Shown here: in pieces, positions 1-5,862 of the stretch
Numbering within the stretch: the stretch's first letter is position 1
Layout of the letters: each line of letters starts with the position of its first letter
Assembly (NCBI GenBank): GCA_017547995.1
Contig: JAFYNW010000208.1
Coordinates: 1-9,227 of the forward strand
Direction of reading: 5' to 3'
DNA from: Clostridia bacterium
GTDB taxonomy: Bacteria > Bacillota > Clostridia > Oscillospirales > Butyricicoccaceae
Length of the DNA stretch: 9,227 nucleotides
Translations under genes and position numbers: made by a program
Notes under the pieces: model-generated
Told to the model about the DNA's origin: nothing
The model's database searches: none
Seen by the model: the letters and a program-made list of their open reading frames with translations, nothing else

Positions 1-1533
1 ACCTTCGAGACCCTTATTCATGCCGTATACGTTGATCTGCTGGAGAAGTGGGATCCATGGAACTTCTTCTGCGATTACATCCTGAAGTTCGTGATAGATC
101 TTTTCGCGCTTTTCCTGATCCATTTCAACTGCACCTGCATCGATGAGAGCGTCGATCTGGTCGTTCTTGAGCCAAGAACGGTTACCGTTAGGGCCGATTG
201 TGGAGGAGTGGAAGTTCATTCTCATTGTTCTATCCTGGTTAGTAGCATGGCCCCAACCGAGCATGATGAGGTCCTGATTACCATCACAGTGTTCCATGAG
301 TGCGCCGAATTCCATAAGTTCGATCTTGATATCTACGCCGATCTTTGCACAGTCAGACTGGAAAATCTGAGCCATTCTGTTACGTTCGTCGGAAGATACG
401 CCGAGTTCGATTGTTCTGCCGAGACCGTCTGGGTAGCCAGCTTCAGCGAGGAGAGCCTTTGCCTTTTCAAGGTCGAATTCGTAAGGATTGGACTTGAAGA
501 ATGGCATAATGGATGGGAATGGGGATTCGCCTGGGAGAGCATAACCTTCGTAAACTACGGAGATCATGGATTCCTTGTCAGCTGCATGGTGGAGAGCCTG
601 ACGAACGAGCTTGTTATCAAATGGTTCCTTATTGTGGTTGAAGGAGATGTAAACAACGGAAGAACCTGGAACTTCACGTGTCTTAAGGTCTTCGTTTTCT
701 GTTACTCGAGCGATGTCGATGGAGTTAACACCTGCGAGCCAGTCAATTTCACCAGCTTCGAGAGCGATTGTACGGGATGTTGGTTCTGGGATAACGCGAA
801 CCTTGATAGATGTTGTAACAGGTGTGCCTGCCCAATGTTCTTCAAAGCGTTCGAGGTAGCAGTAGTCGTTGATATGCCATTCCTTAAGAACCATTGGACC
901 TGTACCACATGCAACCTGGTTAAGATCGTCTGGATGTTCCTTAGCGAACTTTTCGTTCTGGATATGGCAAGCAGATTCTGTGAGGTTAACGAGGATAGCA
1001 GCAGATGGTTCCTTCATCTTGAGTGTAACTGTCATTGCATCGTTATCACAAAGAATTTCTTCAACGGATACGAACATAGCCTTGGACTGAGCGATTTCGT
1101 CCTTAGCACGGTCGAAAGTAAACTTAATGTCGGATGGCTTCAAGATTTCGCCGTTGTGGAACTTAACGTTTTCACGGATCTTGAATACGATTTCCATAGC
1201 GTCATCACTTACTTCCCAGGATTCTGCGAGACCAGGAATGAACTGGGAGTTTTCGTCCATATCGATAAGTGTATCGAAGACGAAGTTGATGATTGTACCA
1301 GAATATGTGTCTGTACATTCTGGTGGGTCGAGTGTTACGACGTCAGCGGACTGGCACATTACCAGGTCTGTACGTACGTTCTTGCCTTCAGTGGACTGAG
1401 TTGTCTGTTCACCTGCGGCAGCTGTTGTTGTTTCGCCTGCTGCAGCTGTTGTTGTTTCTTCCTTGGAGGAACAACCTGCGAGCATCGCGAGCATCATTAC
1501 GAGTGCGAGTGACAAAGCGATAAATCTCTTCAT
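1..1533 (-). CDS. ABC transporter substrate-binding lipoprotein, family 5 (oligopeptide/dipeptide type), 3' end cut by window
   Basis: Lipid-anchored extracellular receptor of an ABC importer, probably for peptides; the ligand cannot be read from sequence. The minus strand is open for exactly 511 codons from the ATG at 1533-1531 to the window edge. The N-terminus is a lipoprotein signal: MKRF, a hydrophobic core, then lipobox LAGC with the lipidated Cys at residue 21. Residues 24-50 are a low-complexity Glu/Thr/Ala/Gly tether. The family 5 pattern begins at about residue 60 (VTLDPPE), with the diagnostic block at about 102-143 (GLAESWEVSDD, VKFHNGE, DIKFTFDRA). Further on come the typical NKLVRQALHHAADKE and DLEKAKALLAEAGYPDG segments. 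Related proteins are about 500-550 residues, so only a short C-terminal piece should be missing. The start is fixed by AGAGAGGT seven bases upstream and by a consensus promoter. Permease and ATPase genes would lie beyond the left edge. Codon use is strongly biased, suggesting high expression. Family assignment is firm; substrate is unknown. Confidence 0.93.
   Translation of the reverse strand, partial: MKRFIALSLALVMMLAMLAGCSSKEETTTAAAGETTTAAAGEQTTQSTEGKNVRTDLVMCQSADVVTLDPPECTDTYSGTIINFVFDTLIDMDENSQFIPGLAESWEVSDDAMEIVFKIRENVKFHNGEILKPSDIKFTFDRAKDEIAQSKAMFVSVEEILCDNDAMTVTLKMKEPSAAILVNLTESACHIQNEKFAKEHPDDLNQVACGTGPMVLKEWHINDYCYLERFEEHWAGTPVTTSIKVRVIPEPTSRTIALEAGEIDWLAGVNSIDIARVTENEDLKTREVPGSSVVYISFNHNKEPFDNKLVRQALHHAADKESMISVVYEGYALPGESPFPSIMPFFKSNPYEFDLEKAKALLAEAGYPDGLGRTIELGVSSDERNRMAQIFQSDCAKIGVDIKIELMEFGALMEHCDGNQDLIMLGWGHATNQDRTMRMNFHSSTIGPNGNRSWLKNDQIDALIDAGAVEMDQEKREKIYHELQDVIAEEVPWIPLLQQINVYGMNKGLEG
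1411..1458 (-). repeat. 24-bp tandem duplication in the lipoprotein tether
   Basis: Two adjacent 24-bp units (1411-1434 and 1435-1458) differ at only a few third positions. Each encodes the octapeptide ETTTAAAG. They lengthen the flexible linker between the lipidated Cys21 and the folded binding domain without changing frame. Confidence 0.85.
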
Positions 1534-1591
1534 ACTTTTTACCTCTCTAAAAATTTTTTCGATAGTTTTGCGAGTCCTATCATTTGTTAAG

Positions 1592-1620
1592 ATTATAATA
1601 TGTTTTTTGTGAAATGTCAA
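1592..1620 (-). promoter_or_regulatory. Consensus sigma-A promoter of the substrate-binding protein gene
   Basis: Read on the minus strand, TTGACA (1620-1615) and TATAAT (1597-1592) are both perfect hexamers, 17 bases apart. Transcription should begin near 1585, giving an untranslated leader of about 50 bases before the ATG at 1533. The ribosome binding site AGAGAGGT lies at 1548-1541. A promoter this strong fits the heavy codon bias of the gene. Confidence 0.85.
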
Positions 1621-1676
1621 TATAATATTGCTGTTAAAAATATATTTATTTGGTTAATTTACTTAAATAGTATGTC

Positions 1677-1734
1677 TAATTTATGCAACTTTCCCGAATT
1701 CTACGTGACGCATTGAGTTATTGCGCATAAATTA
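1677..1734. repeat. Widely spaced perfect 10-bp inverted repeat in the spacer between two minus-strand genes
   Basis: TAATTTATGC at 1677-1686 is matched exactly by its reverse complement GCATAAATTA at 1725-1734, with 38 bases between. A small second arm pair (AACT 1687-1690, AGTT 1716-1719) could extend the pairing after a bulge. It lies between the terminator of the MFS gene and the promoter of the substrate-binding protein gene. Nothing else was seen in this spacer (1534-1797) apart from those two signals and a GATTA/TAATC hairpin at 1741-1754. The function is unknown; it could be an operator pair or a transcript hairpin. Confidence 0.45.
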
Positions 1735-1761
1735 CACATAGATTATGCTTAATCAAAATTT

Positions 1762-1791
1762 AAAAAAGAGAGCCACCCCTGACTCTCTTTT
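1762..1791 (-). terminator. Rho-independent terminator of the MFS transporter gene
   Basis: On the minus strand, seven bases after the TAA at 1800-1798, an 11-bp stem (AAAAGAGAGTC against GGCTCTCTTTT, one T-G wobble) closes a 6-base AGGGGT loop. It runs into six T residues. Read on the plus strand the tail is only four T, so it mainly serves the MFS gene. Confidence 0.85.
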
Positions 1792-1797
1792 CGTATA

Positions 1798-3042
1798 TTA
1801 TGTATTTTCCTGTCCTTTTTCCATCAGCTTTTTGTTCATCTGACAGCCCCAGAGGAAGATACCCGCGCCCACAAGTCTGATTGCCGCGCTGAGATAAAGC
1901 GCCGCATAAATGGACCAGGTCTGCTTGATGAAAGTACCGACGAACGGCATAAACGAGCTTGTAATCTGTGTAAGGCACGTGAAAAGCGACATATAAAGTG
2001 TTCTGTTCTTTTCAGGAGCAACGTAGATAAGCTCATTGAAAACGAGGAAGATAACGCCGCCTGTACCGAGGCCGACGACAAACTGTGCAAGAAGAAGGAT
2101 GAACAGCGTACCGGACAAAGCGTACACCACAGGCGAAATCGCCATAAGGAACATACAGATTGCAAGAACGAAGTTGCTGCCTATCTTTTTGCTCAGCTTT
2201 ACCCAGAGGCCGATTGTCAGCACCTGAGTAATCTGCGATGCGATATTGAAATAGCCCATCCACGCCGCATTGGCATTGAGGACGTTGAGCTGGTACATAC
2301 TGTACAATGGCCACGCCATCTGCCAGCCGAGATAGAAAACTATAACTGTTGCACAGTAGCGACAGTACATAGGGTAATTCTTCGCTTCCTTCAGGGCAGT
2401 CATCAGTTTTTTGCCGAAGTTTTCGCCCTCTGCAGGAGGCACAGGCTCAAACCTGAATCGGCTGTACTGCCAGATTTCCCACGTGCCTATTGCGAGAGTG
2501 AAGATGAAGAGTATCTGGAAAAGCCCGATGCTCGAAATCGGAAGCTTTTCATAAAGCGTAAGATACGCACCGAGTACGAAGGTCGCACCGATGGTGAGGA
2601 TATTGTTATATTTGCTTCGCTTGCCGAGGATTTCGTTGAGTCTGTCCTTCGGGAATACGTCAGCCATAAGCGACTGATAGCCAATCTGCCATACCGATTC
2701 AAAGGCATTTCTCAATCCGACCAGTGCGGCAAGAGAAAACGGCTGAATCATTCTTGGCAGAAACGGCACGAGTGCATACAAAAGGAAGAATGCACGTGAG
2801 CCGAAGCAGATTAAAAGCGTTGTCTTGAGCTTGTTTTTCGTGCTGTCGATAATCATAGCGCCCGGAATGAGTGCTATAACAGCCACAATGGCAGGCATTG
2901 CGCTGAGCATGGCAAAATGATAGTCGCCGCCGCCTATTTCCTTGAGGTAGGTCGAAAGATAGTTTGCCACCGCCACAACGAAAGCGCCCATAAGGCTGCC
3001 CGTTATGTTGAGCTTATAGTTTTTATCAAGATGTTCGTGCAT
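1798..3042 (-). CDS. Major facilitator superfamily (MFS) transporter
   Basis: Integral membrane secondary transporter of 414 residues, the usual length for a 12-helix MFS protein. The substrate is unknown. Hydrophobic segments are spread along the whole chain, for example about 15-33, 44-64, 76-95 and 100-120. The cytoplasmic loop between helices 2 and 3 carries a degenerate MFS motif A at about residues 66-73 (DSTKNKLK). A hydrophilic mid-protein loop (about 195-230, FRFEPVPPAEGENFGKK) separates the two six-helix halves. A start at the GTG at 3054 is possible but overlaps the ribosome binding site. The ATG at 3042 sits nine bases after GAGGTG and is preferred. Codon use is weaker than in flanking genes: TTA and TCA occur (about 2800-2815), and Pro CCG and Thr ACG are common. 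It lies downstream of the HD gene on the same strand with a 103-base gap and no convincing promoter of its own, so co-transcription is likely. A specific efflux or sugar role cannot be assigned. Confidence 0.88.
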   Translation of the reverse strand: MHEHLDKNYKLNITGSLMGAFVVAVANYLSTYLKEIGGGDYHFAMLSAMPAIVAVIALIPGAMIIDSTKNKLKTTLLICFGSRAFFLLYALVPFLPRMIQPFSLAALVGLRNAFESVWQIGYQSLMADVFPKDRLNEILGKRSKYNNILTIGATFVLGAYLTLYEKLPISSIGLFQILFIFTLAIGTWEIWQYSRFRFEPVPPAEGENFGKKLMTALKEAKNYPMYCRYCATVIVFYLGWQMAWPLYSMYQLNVLNANAAWMGYFNIASQITQVLTIGLWVKLSKKIGSNFVLAICMFLMAISPVVYALSGTLFILLLAQFVVGLGTGGVIFLVFNELIYVAPEKNRTLYMSLFTCLTQITSSFMPFVGTFIKQTWSIYAALYLSAAIRLVGAGIFLWGCQMNKKLMEKGQENT

Positions 3043-3087
3043 AAACGAACTCACCTCTTTTATTATATTGTATAGAGAATGTCTCGC

Positions 3088-3112
3088 GGGCGATTCGTGA
3101 ATCGCCCCTACA
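3088..3112. repeat. Intergenic palindrome ending in CTACA (copy 1)
   Basis: A perfect 9-bp inverted repeat (GGGCGATTC and GAATCGCCC around GT, 3088-3107) is followed by CTACA. It sits between the HD and MFS genes. No T-run follows in the minus direction, so it is not a normal terminator. The same layout of palindrome then C-rich bases then CTACA recurs at 5657-5677 and 5719-5743. Confidence 0.7.
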
Positions 3113-3145
3113 TAATTCTTTTATAGTATGCAGTTAATGGATTTA

Positions 3146-3706
3146 TTACAAGCCGAGCGCCTTCATAGCGTCGAGAGTAATCTGGCAGAGCTCGTCCACT
3201 GTGATGCCGAGCATTTCAGCGCCCTTGCCGATAACTTCTCTCGAGCAGCCCGCTGCAAAAGCAGGAGTCTTATACTTCTTCATAACGCTCTTGAGCTCCA
3301 TATCCTGACAGGACTTGCTTGGTCTCATTCGTGCCGCTGCACCGATGAGGCCTGTGAGTTCATCCGTTGCAAAGAGATACTTTTCCATAATATGAATTGG
3401 CTCGATGTCACAGCCCTCGTGGAGACCGAAGCAATGGCTTGCTGTGCTTCTGATGATACCTTCGTCGATATCGAGCTCACGCATCATTTCCTGACTCTTG
3501 ATGCAGTGCTGGTCTGGGTAAAGCTCATAGTCGATATCGTGAAGCATACCGACAACCTTCCAGTATTCAACGTTTTCAGGGTCGTGCTTCTTTGCGATTT
3601 CGCCGAGAACGCCCGAAACGATTTCACCGTGGGAGATGTGGAAAGGCTCTTTGTTGAACTGCTTGAGGATTTCAAGAGCCTGTTCTGTTGTTGGAATGTA
3701 AGACAT
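3146..3706 (-). CDS. HD-superfamily hydrolase (predicted phosphohydrolase)
   Basis: Small cytosolic protein of 186 residues consisting essentially of one HD domain. HD proteins are metal-dependent phosphohydrolases, often acting on nucleotides; the substrate here is not predictable. Candidate metal ligands in family order are His26 (ISHGE), His56-Asp57 (GMLHDIDYE), His91 (ASHCFGLH) and Asp115 (FATDELTG). The motif is HDID, not the more usual HDIG. From memory the overall pattern resembles COG2316-type predicted HD hydrolases (LHDIDYE followed by YPDQHC); I could not check this. An ATG at 3721 is in frame but overlaps GGAGGG. The ATG at 3706 lies seven bases after that site and is chosen. It is divergent from the CoA-disulfide reductase and has a good promoter at 3741-3769. 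The MFS gene follows in the same direction. No terminator was seen after its stop. Confidence 0.87.
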   Translation of the reverse strand: MSYIPTTEQALEILKQFNKEPFHISHGEIVSGVLGEIAKKHDPENVEYWKVVGMLHDIDYELYPDQHCIKSQEMMRELDIDEGIIRSTASHCFGLHEGCDIEPIHIMEKYLFATDELTGLIGAAARMRPSKSCQDMELKSVMKKYKTPAFAAGCSREVIGKGAEMLGITVDELCQITLDAMKALGL

Positions 3707-3713
3707 ATATATT

Positions 3714-3719
3714 CCCTCC
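3714..3719 (-). promoter_or_regulatory. Ribosome binding site that sets the HD hydrolase start
   Basis: GGAGGG on the minus strand lies seven bases before the ATG at 3706-3704. The upstream in-frame ATG at 3721 overlaps this site and has no Shine-Dalgarno sequence of its own, so translation most likely starts at 3706. Confidence 0.8.
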
Positions 3720-3740
3720 ATAAATATTCATAATAGTTAT

Positions 3741-3769
3741 ATTATAACAAATAATAATTGAGATGTAAA
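3741..3769 (-). promoter_or_regulatory. Sigma-A promoter of the HD hydrolase (and probably MFS) transcript
   Basis: Minus-strand TTTACA (3769-3764) and TATAAT (3746-3741) are separated by 17 bases. The predicted start is near 3734, about 28 bases before the ATG. The -10 hexamer lies inside a 13-nt palindrome (GTTATATTATAAC, 3736-3748), a plausible operator. Confidence 0.72.
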
Positions 3770-3786
3770 ATATTTTGTGAAAAATA

Positions 3787-3813
3787 TTGATTTATTTGAG
3801 AAATGTGTATAAT
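3787..3813 (+). promoter_or_regulatory. Probable promoter of the CoA-disulfide reductase gene
   Basis: A perfect TATAAT at 3808-3813 is preceded by TTGATT at 3787-3792, a 15-base spacing that is shorter than ideal. The weaker TATTGA at 3785-3790 would give 17. The leader to the ATG at 3862 is about 40 bases and ends in GGAGGT (3851-3856). An inverted repeat GTATAA/TTATAC (3807-3825) overlaps the -10 and the likely start point. Confidence 0.6.
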
Positions 3814-3861
3814 ATATAGTTATACTAAAACACAGACATATAAAATCTATGGAGGTAATAT

Positions 3862-5553
3862 ATGAAAGTTGTAATCGTTGGCGGCGTTGCAGGTGGCGCA
3901 AGTGCTGCAGCAAGACTCCGCAGACTGGATGAACACGCTGAGATCATCATCTTCGAAAAGGGTGAATACATCTCTTATGCAAACTGCGGTTTGCCATACT
4001 ACATTGGTGGCGAAATCACAAACAAGAAGTCTCTTACTCTTCAGACACCACAGAGCTTCAAGAACAGATTCAATATTGACGTCCGCACATTTTCCGAAGT
4101 TATCGGCATCAATAAGGAAGCAAAGACAGTTACAGTCAAGAATGTAAAGACAGGCGAAGAATTCGAAGAAAGCTACGACAAGCTCATTCTCTCCCCTGGT
4201 GCAGACCCAATCCGTCCTCCACTTCCTGGCATGGACAACAACAGAATCTTCACACTCCGCAACATTCCTGATACATATAAAATCAAAGACTTTATGGATA
4301 ACAACTGCCCACTCTCCGCAGTTGTTGTAGGCGGCGGCTACATCGGTGTTGAAATGGCTGAAAACCTCAGAAATGCAGGTCTCGCAGTTACAATCATCGA
4401 AATGCAGGATCACCTTATCGCTCCGCTCGACTACGATATGGCTTGCGACGTCCACCACTATGCACAGAAGAACGGTCTCAGCCTTATGCTCAAGACAAAG
4501 GTTGAAGGCTTCGAAGCTCTTGAAAACTCTGTATGCGTAAATACAGACAAGGGTCCTGTTGTTGCTGATATGGTTATCATGTCCGTTGGCGTACGTCCTG
4601 ACTCCAAGCTCGCTGTTGCTGCAGGTCTTGAAGTCAACAAGCGCGGCTCTATCGTTGTAAACGACCATATGCTCACAAGCGACGAAAACATCTACGCTGT
4701 TGGTGACGCTGTTGAAATCGTAAACTTCGTAACACAGGAAAAGGGCTTTATCCCTCTTGCCGGTCCTGCTAACAAGCAGGGCAGAATTGCAGCGGCTAAC
4801 ATCTGCGGTATGGACGAAAAGTACAACGGCACACTCGGCTCTGCTGTTCTCAAGGTATTTGATATGGCTGTTGCTACAACAGGTATCAATGAAACAGTTG
4901 CTAAGGCTGCAGGCATTCCTTACGAAAAGGTATACACATTTGGCGGCGGTCACGCAGGTTACTATCCAGGCGCAGGCAACATCCGCATCAAGCTCCTCTT
5001 CAATAAGGAAAACGGCAAGGTTCTCGGCGCTCAGGTTGTCGGCTTTGAAGGCATCGACAAGCGCTGTGACGTTATCGCAACAGCTATCCGCGCAGGCATG
5101 ACTGTTTCCGACCTCGCTGAGCTCGAACTCTGCTATGCTCCTCCATTCTCCTCCGCTAAGGACCCTGTAAACATGGCAGGCTTCATGGCTGAAAACATTA
5201 TGGACGGTCTTGTAAAGCAGTATCACTGGCACGACGTACCATCCATTCCAAAGGATAAGGTAACTTTCCTCGACGTACGTACTCTCGCTGAAAACGAAAG
5301 AGGCACAATCGACGGTGCTATCCACATTCCTGTTGATGAACTCCGTCTTTCCATCCCAATGGTTGACAAGTCCAAGCCTGTATTCCTCATCTGTCAGAGC
5401 GGTCTCCGCAGCTACGTAGCAGCAAGAATGCTCGAACAGTACGGCTATGACTGCTATAACCTCGCAGGCGGCTACGGTCTCTATTCTTCCGTAACAACAG
5501 ACATCGTATTCGACGAAACACCTGTTCACCCTTGCGGCATCGTTATCGAATAA
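3862..5553 (+). CDS. CoA-disulfide reductase with C-terminal rhodanese domain (FAD- and NAD(P)H-dependent)
   Basis: Flavoenzyme of 563 residues, expected as a cytosolic homodimer. It uses NAD(P)H to reduce CoA disulfide or CoA/protein persulfides, and so serves thiol redox balance and sulfane sulfur handling. Domains in order: FAD-binding Rossmann fold (VIVGGVAGGASAAARL, 4-19); single active-site Cys42 in SYANCGLPYYIGG; NAD(P)H-binding GGGYIG at 157-162; second FAD motif YAVGD with Asp282; dimerisation domain with Tyr367 (GYYPGA) and Tyr425 (CYAPPFSSAKDP), which match in spacing the two catalytic tyrosines of known CoA-disulfide reductases. A rhodanese domain follows from about residue 466, with DVR at 471-473 and an active-site loop CQSGLRS whose Cys is 511. 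The length fits the known fused enzymes and all key residues are present. The start has GGAGGT five bases upstream. A strong terminator follows, so it is probably monocistronic. Codon bias is extreme, suggesting high expression. The related label NADH-dependent persulfide reductase is equally compatible. Confidence 0.94.
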   Translation: MKVVIVGGVAGGASAAARLRRLDEHAEIIIFEKGEYISYANCGLPYYIGGEITNKKSLTLQTPQSFKNRFNIDVRTFSEVIGINKEAKTVTVKNVKTGEEFEESYDKLILSPGADPIRPPLPGMDNNRIFTLRNIPDTYKIKDFMDNNCPLSAVVVGGGYIGVEMAENLRNAGLAVTIIEMQDHLIAPLDYDMACDVHHYAQKNGLSLMLKTKVEGFEALENSVCVNTDKGPVVADMVIMSVGVRPDSKLAVAAGLEVNKRGSIVVNDHMLTSDENIYAVGDAVEIVNFVTQEKGFIPLAGPANKQGRIAAANICGMDEKYNGTLGSAVLKVFDMAVATTGINETVAKAAGIPYEKVYTFGGGHAGYYPGAGNIRIKLLFNKENGKVLGAQVVGFEGIDKRCDVIATAIRAGMTVSDLAELELCYAPPFSSAKDPVNMAGFMAENIMDGLVKQYHWHDVPSIPKDKVTFLDVRTLAENERGTIDGAIHIPVDELRLSIPMVDKSKPVFLICQSGLRSYVAARMLEQYGYDCYNLAGGYGLYSSVTTDIVFDETPVHPCGIVIE

Positions 5554-5567
5554 TTTTATACAATATA

Positions 5568-5597
5568 AAAAGACCATCCATCCGGGTGGTCTTTTTT
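5568..5597 (+). terminator. Rho-independent terminator of the CoA-disulfide reductase gene
   Basis: A 12-bp stem (AAAAGACCATCC with GGGTGGTCTTTT, one T-G wobble) closes an ATCC loop and is followed by a run of six T (5592-5597). It starts 14 bases after the TAA stop. Confidence 0.9.
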
Positions 5598-5656
5598 GTA
5601 TTTGCCAGTGGTATCACCATACATTGCAGGGTACGGCGCCCTCGACGTACCGCTGA

Positions 5657-5677
5657 CGAGCAATGCTCGCCCCTACA
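5657..5677. repeat. Intergenic palindrome ending in CTACA (copy 2)
   Basis: A 6-bp inverted repeat CGAGCA-A-TGCTCG (5657-5669) is followed by CCCCTACA. The flank repeats the C-rich, CTACA-ended edge of copy 1 in the same orientation although the palindrome core is different. A second inverted repeat GGTACG/CGTACC (5630-5651) lies just upstream and may belong to the same composite element. Confidence 0.6.
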
Positions 5678-5718
5678 ATTAAACATACCGCGTAGTGGCA
5701 TGATTGCCCCGCCCGCAG

Positions 5719-5743
5719 GTCGATGTGAGCATCGACGCCTACA
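5719..5743. repeat. Intergenic palindrome ending in CTACA (copy 3)
   Basis: A 7-bp perfect stem GTCGATG/CATCGAC around TGAG (5719-5736) is followed by GCCTACA. It has the same orientation as the other copies and lies 42 bases after copy 2. Both copies are followed by an AT-rich tract containing AATTAAACA. Confidence 0.6.
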
Positions 5744-5799
5744 TAAAACAAAATTAAACAGATTTCCACCTATTCAATGCATCGCAGATACCTCAATTA

Positions 5800-5827
5800 T
5801 TCACTTTTCACTCTTCACCATTCATCT
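5800..5827. repeat. Four-unit heptamer tandem repeat (TTCACTN-like)
   Basis: Four consecutive 7-nt units read TTCACTT, TTCACTC, TTCACCA and TTCATCT. It is non-coding and lies five bases from the terminator of the metalloregulator. This degenerate heptamer pattern may be a decayed short-sequence repeat; no function is known to me. Confidence 0.6.
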
Positions 5828-5831
5828 TGAC

Positions 5832-5858
5832 AAAAAAGCCGTCCTGATGGACGGCTTT
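5832..5858 (-). terminator. Rho-independent terminator of the metalloregulator gene
   Basis: Minus strand: a perfect 10-bp stem AAAGCCGTCC/GGACGGCTTT with an ATCA loop runs into six T (complement of 5832-5837). It begins four bases after the TAA at 5865-5863. Confidence 0.9.
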
Positions 5859-5862
5859 GGTA

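Larger units (their letters stand above)
5554..5862. other. Gene-free intergenic stretch with facing terminators, palindromes and a heptamer repeat
   Basis: This 309-base stretch separates two convergent genes. It holds the terminator of the CoA-disulfide reductase (5568-5597), an inverted repeat GGTACG/CGTACC (5630-5651), two CTACA-ended palindromes (5657-5677, 5719-5743), a 4 x 7 nt tandem repeat (5800-5827) and the terminator of the metalloregulator (5832-5858). The only open frame crossing it has no ribosome binding site and no recognisable protein, so I see no gene here. Confidence 0.75.

Noticed and set aside
91..1512. 473-codon open frame on the plus strand
   Set aside because: It lies in codon-opposed register to the minus-strand lipoprotein gene, is Cys/Phe/Val-rich with no recognisable domain, and has no ribosome binding site.
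1561..1581. Possible leader hairpin or riboswitch (GATAG/CTATC) before the lipoprotein gene
   Set aside because: Only a 5-bp stem with an 11-base loop in a leader of about 50 bases; no riboswitch architecture is visible.
3043..3054. Upstream GTG start for the MFS gene
   Set aside because: The GTG overlaps the GAGGTG ribosome binding site; the ATG at 3042 has correct spacing.
3088..3107. Palindrome after the HD gene as a rho-independent terminator
   Set aside because: No T-run follows in the minus direction, and the same layout recurs at places where no terminator is needed.
3847..5577. 576-codon open frame on the minus strand
   Set aside because: It is the antisense of the CoA-disulfide reductase in exact codon register. 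The sense protein has every family motif, and the antisense one has none.
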